Positions 21,576 through 32,411 of a stretch of DNA of 64,000 nucleotides are shown piece after piece. The stretch is from assembly GCA_037176885.1 (NCBI GenBank), contig JAWWNJ010000069.1, positions 62,001-126,000 of the forward strand. The letters are read 5' to 3'. The notes beneath the pieces were generated by a model, which saw only the letters and a program-made list of their open reading frames with translations, ran no database searches and was not told the origin of the DNA. A program made the position numbers and the translations under genes. Position 1 is the stretch's first letter; each line of letters starts with the position of its first letter. This DNA is from Favolaschia claudopus (Eukaryota; Basidiomycota; Agaricomycetes; Agaricales; Mycenaceae).

Positions 21576-23217
21576 TCAATAAATCTCTCCCCGGTAAGGT
21601 ACGACCTTCTTATACACCCCAAACACCCGATCCGCGCTCGCATCCCCCCAACGACTTCGTTTCCTCCCCAACCCTCCTCCCCCTCCTCCGCCCCCGCCCT
21701 CGCTCTTCCCCTCGTTCTCATACCTCCCACTCGCCTCCCACACCCCCACCTCCACCCGCGCCGTATTCACATCCTCCACGAACAAGACCCCGCCCCCGGC
21801 CATCGAGCGGCGCGACGACAGCCTTGCAGCTATCGGCGCCAGCCCGTCGGTGAGCTCGCGATGGGCGAGCTGGAGTACGGTTGGGCGGGGGGTGGGGGAA
21901 GGCCAGATGGTGGTGCTGGTGCTGGTGCTTCGTGTGTGTGTGGGGTGAAGGTCGGAGGAGGGAAGGGACGGCGATTCGAGGATGGGGGAGCGGGTGCGCG
22001 GGGCCGAGAGGAGGAGGAGGGTGAGGGTAAGAGCGAGGAGGGCGTGGAGGTACAGGAGCGTGAGGTAAGTGATGGTGGGAGCGAGGGGGTAGTGACCGCG
22101 GAGGCGGAGTGGAGGGGCGGGAATGACGGGGGTATCGGAGGAGGACGTCGAAGCCGCGACCGCTGATGATACGTGAGGGTGAGCTATCGAGGAGCGAGCG
22201 TCAATGACGACAACGGCTGCGGCTGCGTGGAGCCAGATATCCGCAGCGCTGGGTACCGGGTGTGGCGTCAGCTCAAATCGATTCTCCCGCTGACCGTAGC
22301 GAACGCACCTGATAAGATACGTGACACCCAAGATACCACTAACAAGCACGAACGCCGTGCTGAAGAACGCGGGTGTCTTGACCCGCATTCTGCCATTGGC
22401 GATGTAACTTCCGACCTGGTAGGTCGAGGTCGGACCGGGAGAAGAGAAGAGCTTGAAGAGAAGTCCATACCTACCATCCGTCCAGCTATCAGCGAACTGC
22501 GGGATCAAGACAAACGAAGCACGCACTGCAGTGGCGTCAATAGATTCGGTCGCTGGTCCGATCGCGAGCGCTGCTGATGCGACAGCCACGACGCCGCAAT
22601 CCAATACGCCGACATACTGACTAGGACGGGGAACCCTATCAGCCACACAAGATTCGTCTACCCCCGGGTATAGTTAATGCTCAGGAAGCGTATCGATTGA
22701 AGAATAGACGCACAATAATCGTCGACGCGAGCAATCCCACCAGCGGTGCCATTCCTCCCTCCTCTTTCCCGCCGCTCATGGCGACCTCATCAACGTAGAA
22801 CCCTCCACCGCCGCCATCACCGTCTCCGTCATGCCGCATCGCAAGATATAACAAAAGCGACGTCGCCAGCCCCGCCGAAAGCAGCGACACGATCATCCCG
22901 GGGATGACAACGAGCCACCCAATCCTTTGTAACGGCGGGTCGGCGCGGCGGCGGCGGGACGCAGCGGAGACGGCGAACCCCTTGCCTAGATCGTCTTTGC
23001 GGAGGGGTTGGAGGACGGATGGTGGGAGGGGGAGGGCTTTCGTGGCGGTTGGCGGAGTCGGCAGCTCGACGACGTCGATGGTGGTAGCGTGGGTCCAGGG
23101 TGTGGCTGCGCCTGTTGGGGGAGGAGAGGGAGGTGGGGATGAGGTGGTGGAGGAGGAAGAGGAGCTGGAGCGTGGTGTCGTAGTAGGAAGAGGGAGGGAG
23201 ATTGTATGCCGGGACAT
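21576..23217 (-). CDS. Multi-pass membrane protein, unknown function
   Basis: Three exons, 23217-22714, 22657-22527 and 22470-21576, join in phase (about 509 aa). The order is a Ser/Pro-rich cytosolic N-terminus (residues 1-95), then a membrane segment (IGWLVVIPGMIVSLLSAGLA). Next come a segment split by intron 1 (VGLLASTII / NLVWLIGFPVLVSMSAYW), STAFVLVSGILGVTYLI and LTLLYLHALLALTLTLLLL. A Gly-run C-terminal tail ends in a short basic stretch. Four to five transmembrane helices are likely. I do not recognise the family. A partial, broken duplicate with promoter is at 13830-14667. The first intron has a GTGCGT donor; the second has GTGCGT...GGTAG. Confidence 0.65.
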
Positions 23218-23293
23218 GGTTGCGGACAGACGAGGACTAGCAGCGTCAAGGAGTCGAGGGCATCAACCAGCCCAGCGCCTTCCTCGATAGACG

Positions 23294-23303
23294 CTTATAT
23301 ATA
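23294..23303 (-). promoter_or_regulatory. TATA box of the membrane-protein gene
   Basis: TATATATAAG on the minus strand lies about 76 bp upstream of the ATG. The decayed duplicate has TATATAAG at the matching site. Confidence 0.5.
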
Positions 23304-24457
23304 ACTCCGCGTACCCGTACCATCGCCGTGTCATGCAAAGTCGACGACATCTTGCTGACTGTGACGGGTTGGCGATATCATCAGTTTCTGTTCTTTTCAT
23401 TTGTTGAGACGCAAGGAAATTAACTGACGGATCGCTGTGCTGTGCTTACTTGGATCTCTCCTTCCACGGAAGCAAGAAGTTGGTGGTGTCGCACACAGCC
23501 TTTTTGGCATGAGGGCGTGTCGGGAAAGCCACTGCCTTTGCGGAGTCGAGGGTGGCAGCTGACGAAGGCGGACAGCGAAGGAGATTGAGATACGAGTCGA
23601 GGTGAGTTTGCGGGAATGACGACAGATTCGAGTCTTCAAGCGAGGGAGACGGTGAGGACGACGACAAGACGAGGAGAGAGCTGTGGGTGATTGATGGGAA
23701 GATTGATACCGCCATATGGCAACCGTTCTCACCAGCAACATTCTTTCGAGAGTCGATGTGACTGTGCACGAGGGTGTACTTCAGTTTTCAAAAGCACAAG
23801 AGTCAAAAGAAACAGCTTACCCAGAGTATAGTATCGTTTCTTTTCGATAGTAGCAGAGCGAAGTTAAGCAGCGATAATATTTCGGGCGAGTCCTAAATTT
23901 ACTCGTATCAGACCAGCTCATCATCGTCCCGTCTTGATTCTCTTGCGATATCTGATTCTGATTAAAAAGGGGAAGGAACAAAAACGGCAGTGCGAACGAA
24001 GCACCCGAGCAGAGATGCGTGATTCATACGCTGATTCTGGAGACAAGGATTCAGGTAAGTATAACTTGCAGTGAGAGATGCCGTCTTACCGGTCAGTCGC
24101 TAAGCCTGTGATCCATATGCTCATACCGAGGACGATGTCAAGCTTTGCGAAGGAGAAGAGAAGCCGTCGATACTTCGACGCTGCCAATCTGATCGTTCAT
24201 GCACGGCGAGCATACAGCTCAAATACAGGGACACTCGGGGTTTGATGAAGACGATGCGAGATGGCCCTCGAAGGCGGAGAATAGCAAAGAACTAGCAATG
24301 CTACGTTGGGGAAAAAAAGATGAGTATACTTGTGGGAGTGATGAGTAAGCATAATTGAAGCGTACTTGGAAGCGATTCGATTCGGAAGACAAAGACGATC
24401 GTGATGAAGGATACATAGCACGAAGGAGAACGGCCGCACAGTCAGTCTATATCGATG
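23304..24457. other. No supported gene
   Basis: A 107-codon minus-strand frame at 23446-23769 is open but resembles no family and has no clear partner exons. A spliced leader or unrecognised small gene cannot be excluded. Confidence 0.3.
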
Positions 24458-25071
24458 CTAGCGTGTCTTCGCCGAGCCCGCAAGTCCGGAATCCGTCTCT
24501 TCGAGCATGAGACGCAAGACAGTGGATATTTGAGCGTGCAAGTCCTCTAAGTATCAGGCTTGAGTAGGATAGGTAGATGGAGAATACAGACACACACTTG
24601 ATCGCGCAACCGCTTGAATATACTCCTCATTCGCCAACGTCATCTCCTCGTCAAGAGCTTTGAGTCGTTTTTCCTACAAAAGCTCAAGTAAACTGCATTC
24701 CAAATTCCGAGATAGACCAACTTGTTCTGCTTCTGGCTCCGGCTCAGGCAACGACTGAATCAAATACTCGACCTGTTTCGCCTTGACGATAAGGTCGGTG
24801 ACAAGCTCCTTCTTATTAGCTGACCATTTTCAAAAATTGAGATAAAATCACAAACAAATTGGAGAGAACTCAGCTCACCCTCAAACACGTCCGGCTCATC
24901 ATACTTCTCCGGATTCCGCTGCTTCGTTATAGGAATCTCAGACCCAGTGAGCTGCACGAAATTAGCGCGGGAGGTCAGATAGCCAACGGTGTTGGCCATG
25001 ATGGTGAGGAGCTGCTGGATTTCGTCCTGGAGTTGGGTTATACGGTCCATGTGAGAGAGTTCCTGCAGCAT
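24458..25071 (-). CDS. MED21: Mediator complex subunit 21 (Med21/Srb7)
   Basis: Four exons, 25071-24879, 24819-24722, 24673-24598 and 24546-24458, give about 151 aa, the normal Med21 length. The N-terminus reads MLQELSHMDRITQLQDEIQQ, then LLTIMANTVGYLTSRANF. The middle has the acidic/proline stretch (YLIQSLPEPEPEAEQ). The C-terminus is the coiled-coil part (EKRLKALDEEMTLANEEYIQ, DLHAQISTVLRLMLEE). Med21 pairs with Med7 in the Mediator middle module, a nuclear co-activator bridging regulators and RNA polymerase II. Introns are 48-59 nt with standard signals. The upstream in-frame ATG (M-LQELSH) was taken as start; the internal ATG seven codons on is possible. Confidence 0.9.
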
Positions 25072-25205
25072 GCTTTGCACGCTGCGAGCGTCGATATCAA
25101 CGACGTGACGGAAGGAGTGAAGGGCCTCGCACGCCGGTGATGTGTGACTGTCACGTTCAGTCGTGGGAATGATCTGTTGATCCCCACTCTTTGCTTCCAA
25201 CCACC

Positions 25206-25814
25206 ATGTCGCTCGTAGCGGACTTCTATCCTCCAAGTGAGTTTAGTTCTCTGAATCAGCCCATGCTGTACTACATACTCAGCCTAATCGAATCCTATAC
25301 TCGGTCTTCCACCAAGGCAAGTGGAATTCCAACGACACTGAGCGGCCCGAGAAATTCAATAAATTCAATGCCATTCCATTTACAGTGCATACTGAGTAGA
25401 CCCGGGCTGCTTTGCTTTCATCCTGAGACGATGACTGAGAAAGAAAAGCAACCTAACCTTTGTGTTTCTTTCAGATTTCGTCGCGCATACGCTTCGACCG
25501 AATTGCCTCTGAAGGTCGACATTCTTTCTGCCGCAGGTGTAGTATCCTCTTGTCTCTTCAACCATCCCACCACTCTACTGGCCTGGATTGTACTGTAATG
25601 TACTTCAATTAATAATCTTGAACTTCCTTTTCACACATCCATTTCAGCGCGAATGCAACCAAAATAACGAGCTCAGAATCTGCGTGGTTGTAAGTATTGA
25701 CATCCGACCCTCCATTTACTTATATCCACCGATTTCAGACCCAAAGCAATATTTCTTAGCCTGATGCCAGAACCTGACTCCAGTCTGCCTCCGCCGCAAA
25801 CCTTTTCAATGTGA
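25206..25814 (+). CDS. Unrecognised small multi-exon gene
   Basis: It is divergent from Med21. Clear coding exons read NRILYSVFHQGKWNSNDTE...FNKFNAIPFT (to 25384), ISSRIRFDRIASEGRHSFCR (25476-25537), SANATKITSSESAW (25648-25689) and LPKAIFLSLMPEPDSSLPPP (25739-25814, stop TGA). These four are joined by phase-consistent GT-AG introns. The first exon is unresolved: MSLVADFYPP with GTGAGT after it looks right but does not give the correct phase into NRILYS. The product is about 120 aa, soluble and charged in the middle. I do not recognise the family. The last exon overlaps the 3' end of the convergent NmrA-like gene by 59 bp. Confidence 0.55.
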
Positions 25815-26945
25815 CAGGTTGCCGTTCTCCCTCGAGTCCAGAGATCGGTTTCCCGCCATAAACTGAGGCGAAAACGTGAGTCAAAAGTTTTTTGTGGCAA
25901 CGAGGGAAATGGAGACTAACATCCGAATTCTTCAGTGCATTTCCAAACATCGCAAAAATCAAGGACAATATGCGGCGGCATCTTCGTCGCGATCGCTTCC
26001 CTGAACATCTGCAAAGGGATCTGCTCAACCACGATCCGCTTCCCGGTAGCTGCATTTCATCAGTCTTTGCACGGAAACGACGAAAGAAATTGTCTCCCAA
26101 CACGCACCCTGAGACACCTGCGCCGCAATCTCCCTCAACGTCAAATACTCCCCCGTCCTGAACTCCTCTCCATCCGGGAAAACCGCCGCCTCGATAACTT
26201 GCCGAACATACAGCCCATAATCCCCTACAGCATCAATTACAGGCAACACCGTTCCCGCGTCCACAGGTACGATCATCGCGAACGAACCATCCTCTTTACG
26301 CTGAATAGGACTCCGCTTAGGATTCAGCATATCGTTCGCGTAGTACCCGCACTGCACGTCGGCGAAAGGAACTCCGCATTGTCGACCGTATTCTGAGACG
26401 GCGGCTTTCCCATCGAAGTGCACTCCATGAGTATATTTCCCGTTGCTAATTTTCGCGCAGTTGGGGAGACCGGACCAAACGATACGGGCGACGCCGGCGG
26501 ATTTGGCCGCGTCAATCATCATCTTGCCTTCTGCAGTTTCCTTTGGGAAGTGAGGATAGATGAGTATTTGGCAAAGGAGGAGAATATGCAGCGTACTCTG
26601 TCGGCATCCAGGTGCTCGAAGAAGTTCGTCACGAGCTTTTTGCACAAAGTGAGTTCAATTCATTAGAAATTGGTTCAAGACTAGACGACGCACAAAAACG
26701 ACGTCAGCGCCGGTAAACGCCTTGACGACTTCTTTCGCATTCTCCAGCGTAATCGAAAGACTGACAATCACCACGCCCTGTGCCGCGAGTGCCTGAGCAG
26801 CAGGCTTTTTCGGATCCCGAGTGAACGCTCGAATACGATACGGTTTGTTGGAGTTGACGAGTGCCTTGATAACACTCCCGCCTTGAACGCCAGCGGCTCC
26901 GACGACGGCCACGAGAGGAGCGGAGGAATCTTGTGAGATCGTCAT
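25756..26945 (-). CDS. NmrA-like NAD(P)-binding oxidoreductase/sensor
   Basis: Five exons, 26945-26694, 26635-26597, 26540-26108, 26049-25921 and 25862-25756, give about 319 aa. The N-terminal Rossmann motif is VVGAAGVQGGSVIKAL, followed by RAFTRDPKKPAAQAL. Downstream come VTNFFEHLDAD, EGKMMIDAAKSAGVARIVWSG and FDGKAAVSEYGRQCGVPF, all typical of the NmrA/HSCARG atypical short-chain dehydrogenase family. Members either sense the NADP(H) redox state or reduce small carbonyl substrates; the substrate here is unknown. All exon phases close. It is convergent with, and overlaps, the plus-strand gene ending at 25814. Confidence 0.85.
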
Positions 26946-27232
26946 TAGTGAAGAAATAATCCGTTCCGACCCTTGTACGTGCAGCGGACATTTAAATACT
27001 GATTTTTCGTTGATTATCTTATTTTCCCGACAGATTCGGATTTCCTGTGAACAGCCGGATTAGTCAGCGACAACGATTCATTCAATTTTCGTTGGTTTGT
27101 GCGATTCCCGTAGAATGCGGCGTTTGGAGTTCGGACTCGTTCCGCTGGCATGCTTCCACTTCTTGCCATCGAGATTGACCCAGAAGAGGAGCCGTGGTCA
27201 TCTATATGATTCCATTCACATTACAATTGTAA
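26946..27232. other. Intergenic upstream of the NmrA-like gene
   Basis: No gene is seen. Confidence 0.3.
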
Positions 27233-27632
27233 GAGCCTGTTCGGATGCACAATAGGAATCCTATTGCTATTGTTCTTCCTTTTACAGCAATCGAATTGTC
27301 GAGAATTGTCGTGATGGATACTGTCACTCGTCACTTGATGCCGAACTGCGTGGCGCGTGGGTGGACATCCTTGCTACATGGACGGGTCTTAAAAACAGAG
27401 ACATCAGTAAAGTGAACAATACAAAGTCTGCCAGATTTTACGCGCCACCGACAGACCCAGAACTCGGCCAACGCGCTCGAAGTCGGCGGGAACTACGCAT
27501 CAAATCACAGGTCGGGTCACAGGTGATGAGTGCAGTCACGACAATTCCGCGGACAGGTGCGGACAATAAAATTACTATAAAAGGCAAGACAATAGCAATA
27601 GGATTTAATTCATTGTGCATCCGAACAGGCTC
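27233..27632. mobile_element. 400-bp PIF/Harbinger-like MITE
   Basis: Inverted ends begin GAGCCTGTTCGGATGCAC and continue to an imperfect AATCCTATTGCTATTGT. TAA duplications flank both sides (27230-27232, 27633-27635). A GRGCCTGTT start and a TWA target are known marks of PIF/Harbinger elements. No transposase is encoded. Confidence 0.75.
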
Positions 27633-27712
27633 TAACAATTCACCGATGGCGCATCTAAACAATCCGTATCGCGATACCTCTGAATGACCTCGTTAATCCG
27701 CCCCTGTAGCTG

Positions 27713-27985
27713 TTACTCATCCAGATACTCTGTTTGGACTACAATCTCTTCCAAAGCATCGGGTATTTCTGATGATCCCCAGCGCATCGGCAGTAACAAA
27801 TCCCTTATCTGACTCCCGTCACGCACGCGCATCGTATCCAACGACATCCTGCCCGAACTGCGCATCACGCGGTCCGTAATGTCGTTCCAATACTCCGCCT
27901 CCTCTCCCGCGTGTTGTCGTGGAAGTTCCTGCGTAAATCGTTCCACCTTCAACACAGAGATGGTGTAGTCGAACTCGATTAACAA
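27713..27985 (-). CDS. Hypothetical protein, 5' end unresolved
   Basis: An open frame ending at 27713 reads INPALLIEFDYTISVLKVERF and then ITDRVMRSSGRMSLDTMRVRD, with an acidic end. The composition looks coding, but there is no ATG. The frame appears to run upstream to a possible acceptor near 28020. No family is recognised. It may be the last exon of a small gene or a remnant. Confidence 0.35.
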   Translation of the reverse strand: MLIEFDYTISVLKVERFTQELPRQHAGEEAEYWNDITDRVMRSSGRMSLDTMRVRDGSQIRDLLLPMRWGSSEIPDALEEIVVQTEYLDE

Positions 27986-28218
27986 CGCCGGGTTAATGGT
28001 GCGTCGGGTATGAACTTATGAAGGATTGAACATTTTTGGGAGTACTCTGCCGCAGCTGCGTATACGCGTAAGGAAACAATGAAGGGCGCAGTTTATAATA
28101 TACAGTAACTTGAATCTTCCGTAGGCAATACAATCCACCGAATAGTCATTGCTCGTGAAACCCTGATGAAATTACTTAATCCATGAGTTCAAAATTCAAA
28201 CGCTCAATCATGATGCTG

Positions 28219-30349
28219 CTATTTAGAGAACTCCGCCAACCACCCCTTCACAAACTCGATCTCTTGCTGGTGTATCGCTTGAATCTCCTGGGGCTCCAAG
28301 CTATGATCCGCCAACCCATTTTCGTCGTAATGATGAACCGCATCTATAACAATCATGAAAGAATTCAGTCTATTTCGGCATCCGCAAGCAAGGAACATTT
28401 GGAAGTTAACGCACTAGGAATAAGCTTGAACGGCCGCAATGGTGTATCTTCCCGAACCTTCGTCGGACTAGCAAAACTGTGCGGACAGTCAAACCGCCAG
28501 GGATCCACTAAGTAAAAGATTCTCCTCAATCACCAGCTGGTCGTTCAGAACCGAGACATACCTTCTCCATCAATAATGGCGAGCCTATCATGCGCAATAT
28601 TAAACCCACCCAATCTATTCACCTCTTCCACCCTCGGCATCGGCGGAACGACGAAGAATTCTCCGGGTGGATATGCTTGTTTGCAGATCTTCGAAGAGTA
28701 CGCGACGTCGACAAATTTCGATACCATGCTTGGGATGGACGAGTCAGGTGGGGGTGCCTACATAAGAAAATTCGGATTTACAACGCACACGATTTAGCAG
28801 CAGTAGAACACAAAGTAGAGTTCACTAACATCGAAAAACCCCCACTGGGTACAGACTTGAAATTGCCATAATCGACCGGTTTGCGACAAAGCGGTGTTTT
28901 GGAAGTCTGTGTCGTTCAACGTGCCGAAACACTACGGAGAGAGTGAGCCCCGTCAGGCATTCAGAGCTCTCAAGATAATGCTCACCTCGTCTGCAGTTGA
29001 GGTCTTCGGGCACCGGTTTGACGTCTACAGGAGGGTCAATCATCCATGAGCGTTGAGATGTACTGAAATAATTGAAACTCACCCTGTTGACGATAGTGGC
29101 CAGATTCCAGGTCGCATTGCTCACCGTGAGACCTTGAAACGTTTCAATCTTCGCATCGCTCGGATTCCCCATCGCGGCACAAGTATTGGCAAACGAGTTA
29201 CTGTTGACGGCTGGATCCCAATTCTTATTCTGCCACCCTCCAAGCGGACCCTGTAAACATATCCATCCGTGAGCATTTTTTCTTTCCATAATAAATTCCA
29301 ATCAGCGCACCACAAAGAAACTGGTCAAATCGGCATCCAACGTCAACCCTTGCATCCCAAAGAAACTCTTCACCTTCCCGTTCGTCTCTGCATCCTTCGA
29401 GAGTAGCTCGTCTACTTGTTTGACCGCCGTGATGAATTGCGCAGAACAGTTGGCTGGCGCCGCGCGGCGGATGATGTCGAAGTAGCCCCAATTGCTGATG
29501 ACTGCTTCGGTGACGCCGCTGGAGGCGATGGCGCCGAAGACGATATCTGGGTACAGCACTTTCATGTGCGCGGAGCGTGCGCCGGCGTAGGAGCCCTGAG
29601 TGTGAGGTGGGAAAGTTAGGGTGTAAAGATGAAGACAGAGGACGTATACGTACCCCGTAATATATCCAAGGCGTGTTGGGTGCGGTGAGGTCCTGCGAGA
29701 TCCCATCGAATTTGACGTGGGACATGAAGTTGGCGGAGTCGGCGGCGGCTTGTTCGTTATTTAACCAGCTAACAAGGTTGCGTTTGAGGCATGTTAGGTA
29801 GAATGAAAAGACTAAGCGAACGCACCGCAACGAATCCGTCGTAAAGTTCTTCACAGGAACAGACACGCCTGCCACCCGCCATGAAGACATTCAATCACGA
29901 GAAAGGCTGAGCCACTCACCATAATACCTATGCTCCAGAATAACGCCCAACCCGCCCGTCGCATTCGCCAAAATGTCAACAATCCCGGTATCCAAGAACG
30001 GCAGCCGGTCAGTCACACTTGTCTCTCCACCATCAAGCACGATGACCGGTCCCCCGGGCTTGTAGTGTCGCGAGTTGACAAAGTAGCGCTGGTTGAAGGT
30101 GAAGCCTGTGTCGACGAAGTGGTCGAGGGGTTGCGTGAAGTTGAAGGAGGGGAAAGAGGTGGTTTGTCTTGCGGAGAGCGGATTCGGTTGTGAATCGTCC
30201 GAGGTAGAGGTAGGCGATATGCCATTGAGACGATTCAGACGGGCGAGACGGTGATCGATAAGGAATTCGGAGCTGGTTTTGAATGCAGATGCGCAGAGGC
30301 CGATTCCCGATAGCAAGTAAACCCAGCGAATTTTGTTGAGGAGAACCAT
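28219..30349 (-). CDS. Secreted serine peptidase, S28 family
   Basis: Ten exons join in phase: 30349-29920, 29868-29826, 29768-29654, 29595-29311, 29250-29083, 29024-28986, 28931-28830, 28757-28562, 28507-28415, 28343-28219. The product is about 531 aa, normal for the lysosomal Pro-X carboxypeptidase/dipeptidyl-peptidase II family. A signal peptide is present (VYLLSGIGLCASA). Family marks are FTQPLDHF, ILEHRYYG, the nucleophile in GGSYAGA, CFGTLNDTDFQ, the Asp in DGEVDPWR and the His in VHHYDENG, so the Ser-Asp-His triad is complete. It probably cleaves after proline in secreted or vacuolar peptides and may feed nitrogen scavenging. Introns are 51-72 nt. Confidence 0.9.
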
Positions 30350-31072
30350 GGCGGGCAGCAGTATACCAACGGAGACGGCTCACCACCGTATTTAAATCGG
30401 GCCTGCGGAGCAGATGTTCGTCAATGATTGGGTCTCTAAAATGAGAGCGGGACAAGCCGTGCGCGGTCCCGAGATTTGATGACTCAGGGAATTCCTTCAA
30501 AGGGTGCGGGAAGGACGACTTCTATCACAGGAACATCTGAAGGAAGTTCAAAACTTGGCCGAAGAGTGGGGATGCCAATGCGAAGGACGAGACTTATCAG
30601 CGACAAGAGATAGAAGTCTCTGAGAACCACATGGCGTGCCGAGCGAGTCGCATGGGACCATTGAGCACAGCAGGAGGAAGTTGGCATAGATATGTTGTCC
30701 CTCTGTTGGCATTCGTGTTGTGCTGAATACCGTAAATAAGTAATTCTGAAACGCAAAATTTCAGTGACCCTTGGAAAATCACGGACAGGCTCCAGCGAAC
30801 TACGGTCCCTTGGCCAGGGAAATTATGGTAGACTCGATCTTGAGGATTCAATATTCAATAATGAGCTCCGCAAAAGCCCAATTCGACCCACTGTCTTCCA
30901 GGTGTGAGGCTGAGGAATCGTGGTGGTGGTGGGGAACAAAGGTGTGATCGTGAGAGAGTTCCAATCAAAACATCAAACCATGTGCCCGTGAGAATTGTTG
31001 ACTTTGTCTCTTCTCTCACGACGCTCGCGAGTCAAACATTCGCCCGCACCTTTGGGGCTTCCCGCACACGAC
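30350..31072. other. Intergenic, no gene seen
   Basis: Short minus-strand frames upstream of the peptidase show no coding character. Confidence 0.35.
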
Positions 31073-31949
31073 ATGACTACAACACCTTCTGTGAATGCAT
31101 CCATGGAGTACTGGCAGATTGTTCTGCTAGGCGATTCGGGCGTCGGCAAGACCAAATTGGCGTCTCAGGCAAGTGTGGTATTTGGGCTTCCGGGCATTTG
31201 AATGGCCAGGAATGGCCTGACGCGTCTCAGTTTACATTGGAACGCTGGGTGGGTACGTGCCGCTAGCCACCCGTCCCTCACTCTGCCGTTCCTGACTCGT
31301 TAGAAGATGTGTACGGCCTCTCTGGCATGGAACCGGATTATCGAAAGCAGCTCGTAGTGGACAACCGAACGTGCATCGTAAAAATTCTGGACACCTCCTC
31401 GGAAGGTGAGACGCTTCATATCTTGCTACTCTTCTCCATCAGCAGCCAACCCAGTATCGACTTGACTAGAGCAGCATCAAGATGCTCGGGAACAATTGAT
31501 CAAGAACGTATCATTCACATTTATCTCCCAACCGTATTCAACTGACCTACAATTAACACAGACAGGGACAAGCCTTCGTTCTGATCTACTCAGTCACCTC
31601 CCGCCCATCCTTCGACCACATCGAATCGCTCCATCGAACCGTCCTCCAACTTGCGATATCCCTCTGTCCGACCATTATCCTCGTCGGAAACAAAATGGAT
31701 GCACCCCCCGACACGCGCGAGGTATCGAAGAACGAGGGGGAGGCACTCGCCCAAAAGCTGGGATGCAAATTTTTCGAGACGTCGACGAAGACGGGGCAGA
31801 ATGTGCAGCGGGTGTTTCATACGGCCATTCGTGAGCTTCGTCAACGGCAAGCGGAGAAGGCGGAATTAGCGGCGAATCCCAATCCGAATCCGAAAGTGAA
31901 GAAAGGGTTGAAGCTGAGGTGGAGGAAGTGTACATGTGTTGTTATGTAG
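31073..31949 (+). CDS. Ras-like small GTPase with altered switch II (copy 1)
   Basis: Exons are 31073-31168, 31231-31252, 31304-31405, 31470-31507 and 31566-31949. The product is about 213 aa. Motifs: P-loop GDSGVGKT, QFTLERWVEDVYG and YRKQLVVDNR, base-binding NKMD, SAK-like ETSTK, and a C-terminal CVVM prenylation box after a basic stretch. The expected DTAGQE is instead DTSSEE (exon junction), so the catalytic Gln is missing, and the effector region lacks the usual DPTIED. The first intron starts GCAAGT, a GC-AG intron. A paralogue lies inverted at 45299-46166. It is probably membrane-anchored; whether it hydrolyses GTP is doubtful. Confidence 0.8.
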
Positions 31950-32411
31950 GATATGATTTGGTGCGGGTTTCTCGCTCTTTTCTGTCGAGAGTCATTGCGT
32001 TCTCACTCCTGCTCAGAGTCTTGAATATCTAGATACATTGCTACACATATATCCAGTGAGTGACTTCAACTCCTCCGTCAGATCTGAGCTCCATGTGCAA
32101 GTCTTCTTCGACGGTCACTGTTCAGAACGCTGGCGGCCCGCAGGCGTTGATGATGGCCAGGCACGGTTTAGCGTGTAATGATCAATCGGATCGCTGGCTG
32201 TGCTCAGCCGAGACGTTGGCATCTGACAGCAATTTAACGACCACCGCATTTTGGCTATGTTTTCCGCGTGTTTTCCGTCCAGTACAAAACCCTGACCCGA
32301 GTTAGCGCTCTCTTTCTTCGCATTTCCCTCCGTGTGTGGTGGGTATATGTCATAGTTCTATTACATCTGCTAGTTTCGTTAACAAAAAACATAGATCGAC
32401 TTTGAACAACT
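31950..32411. other. Intergenic, no gene seen
   Basis: Spacer between the Ras-like gene and the F-box gene. Confidence 0.3.

Noticed and set aside
21861..23290. Long plus-strand frames opposite the membrane-protein gene
   Set aside because: Gly/Arg/Glu-rich antisense shadows of a GC-rich coding sequence on the minus strand.
29225..29890. 221-codon minus-strand frame in the S28 gene
   Set aside because: It reads through introns; the family motifs switch frame at the splice sites.
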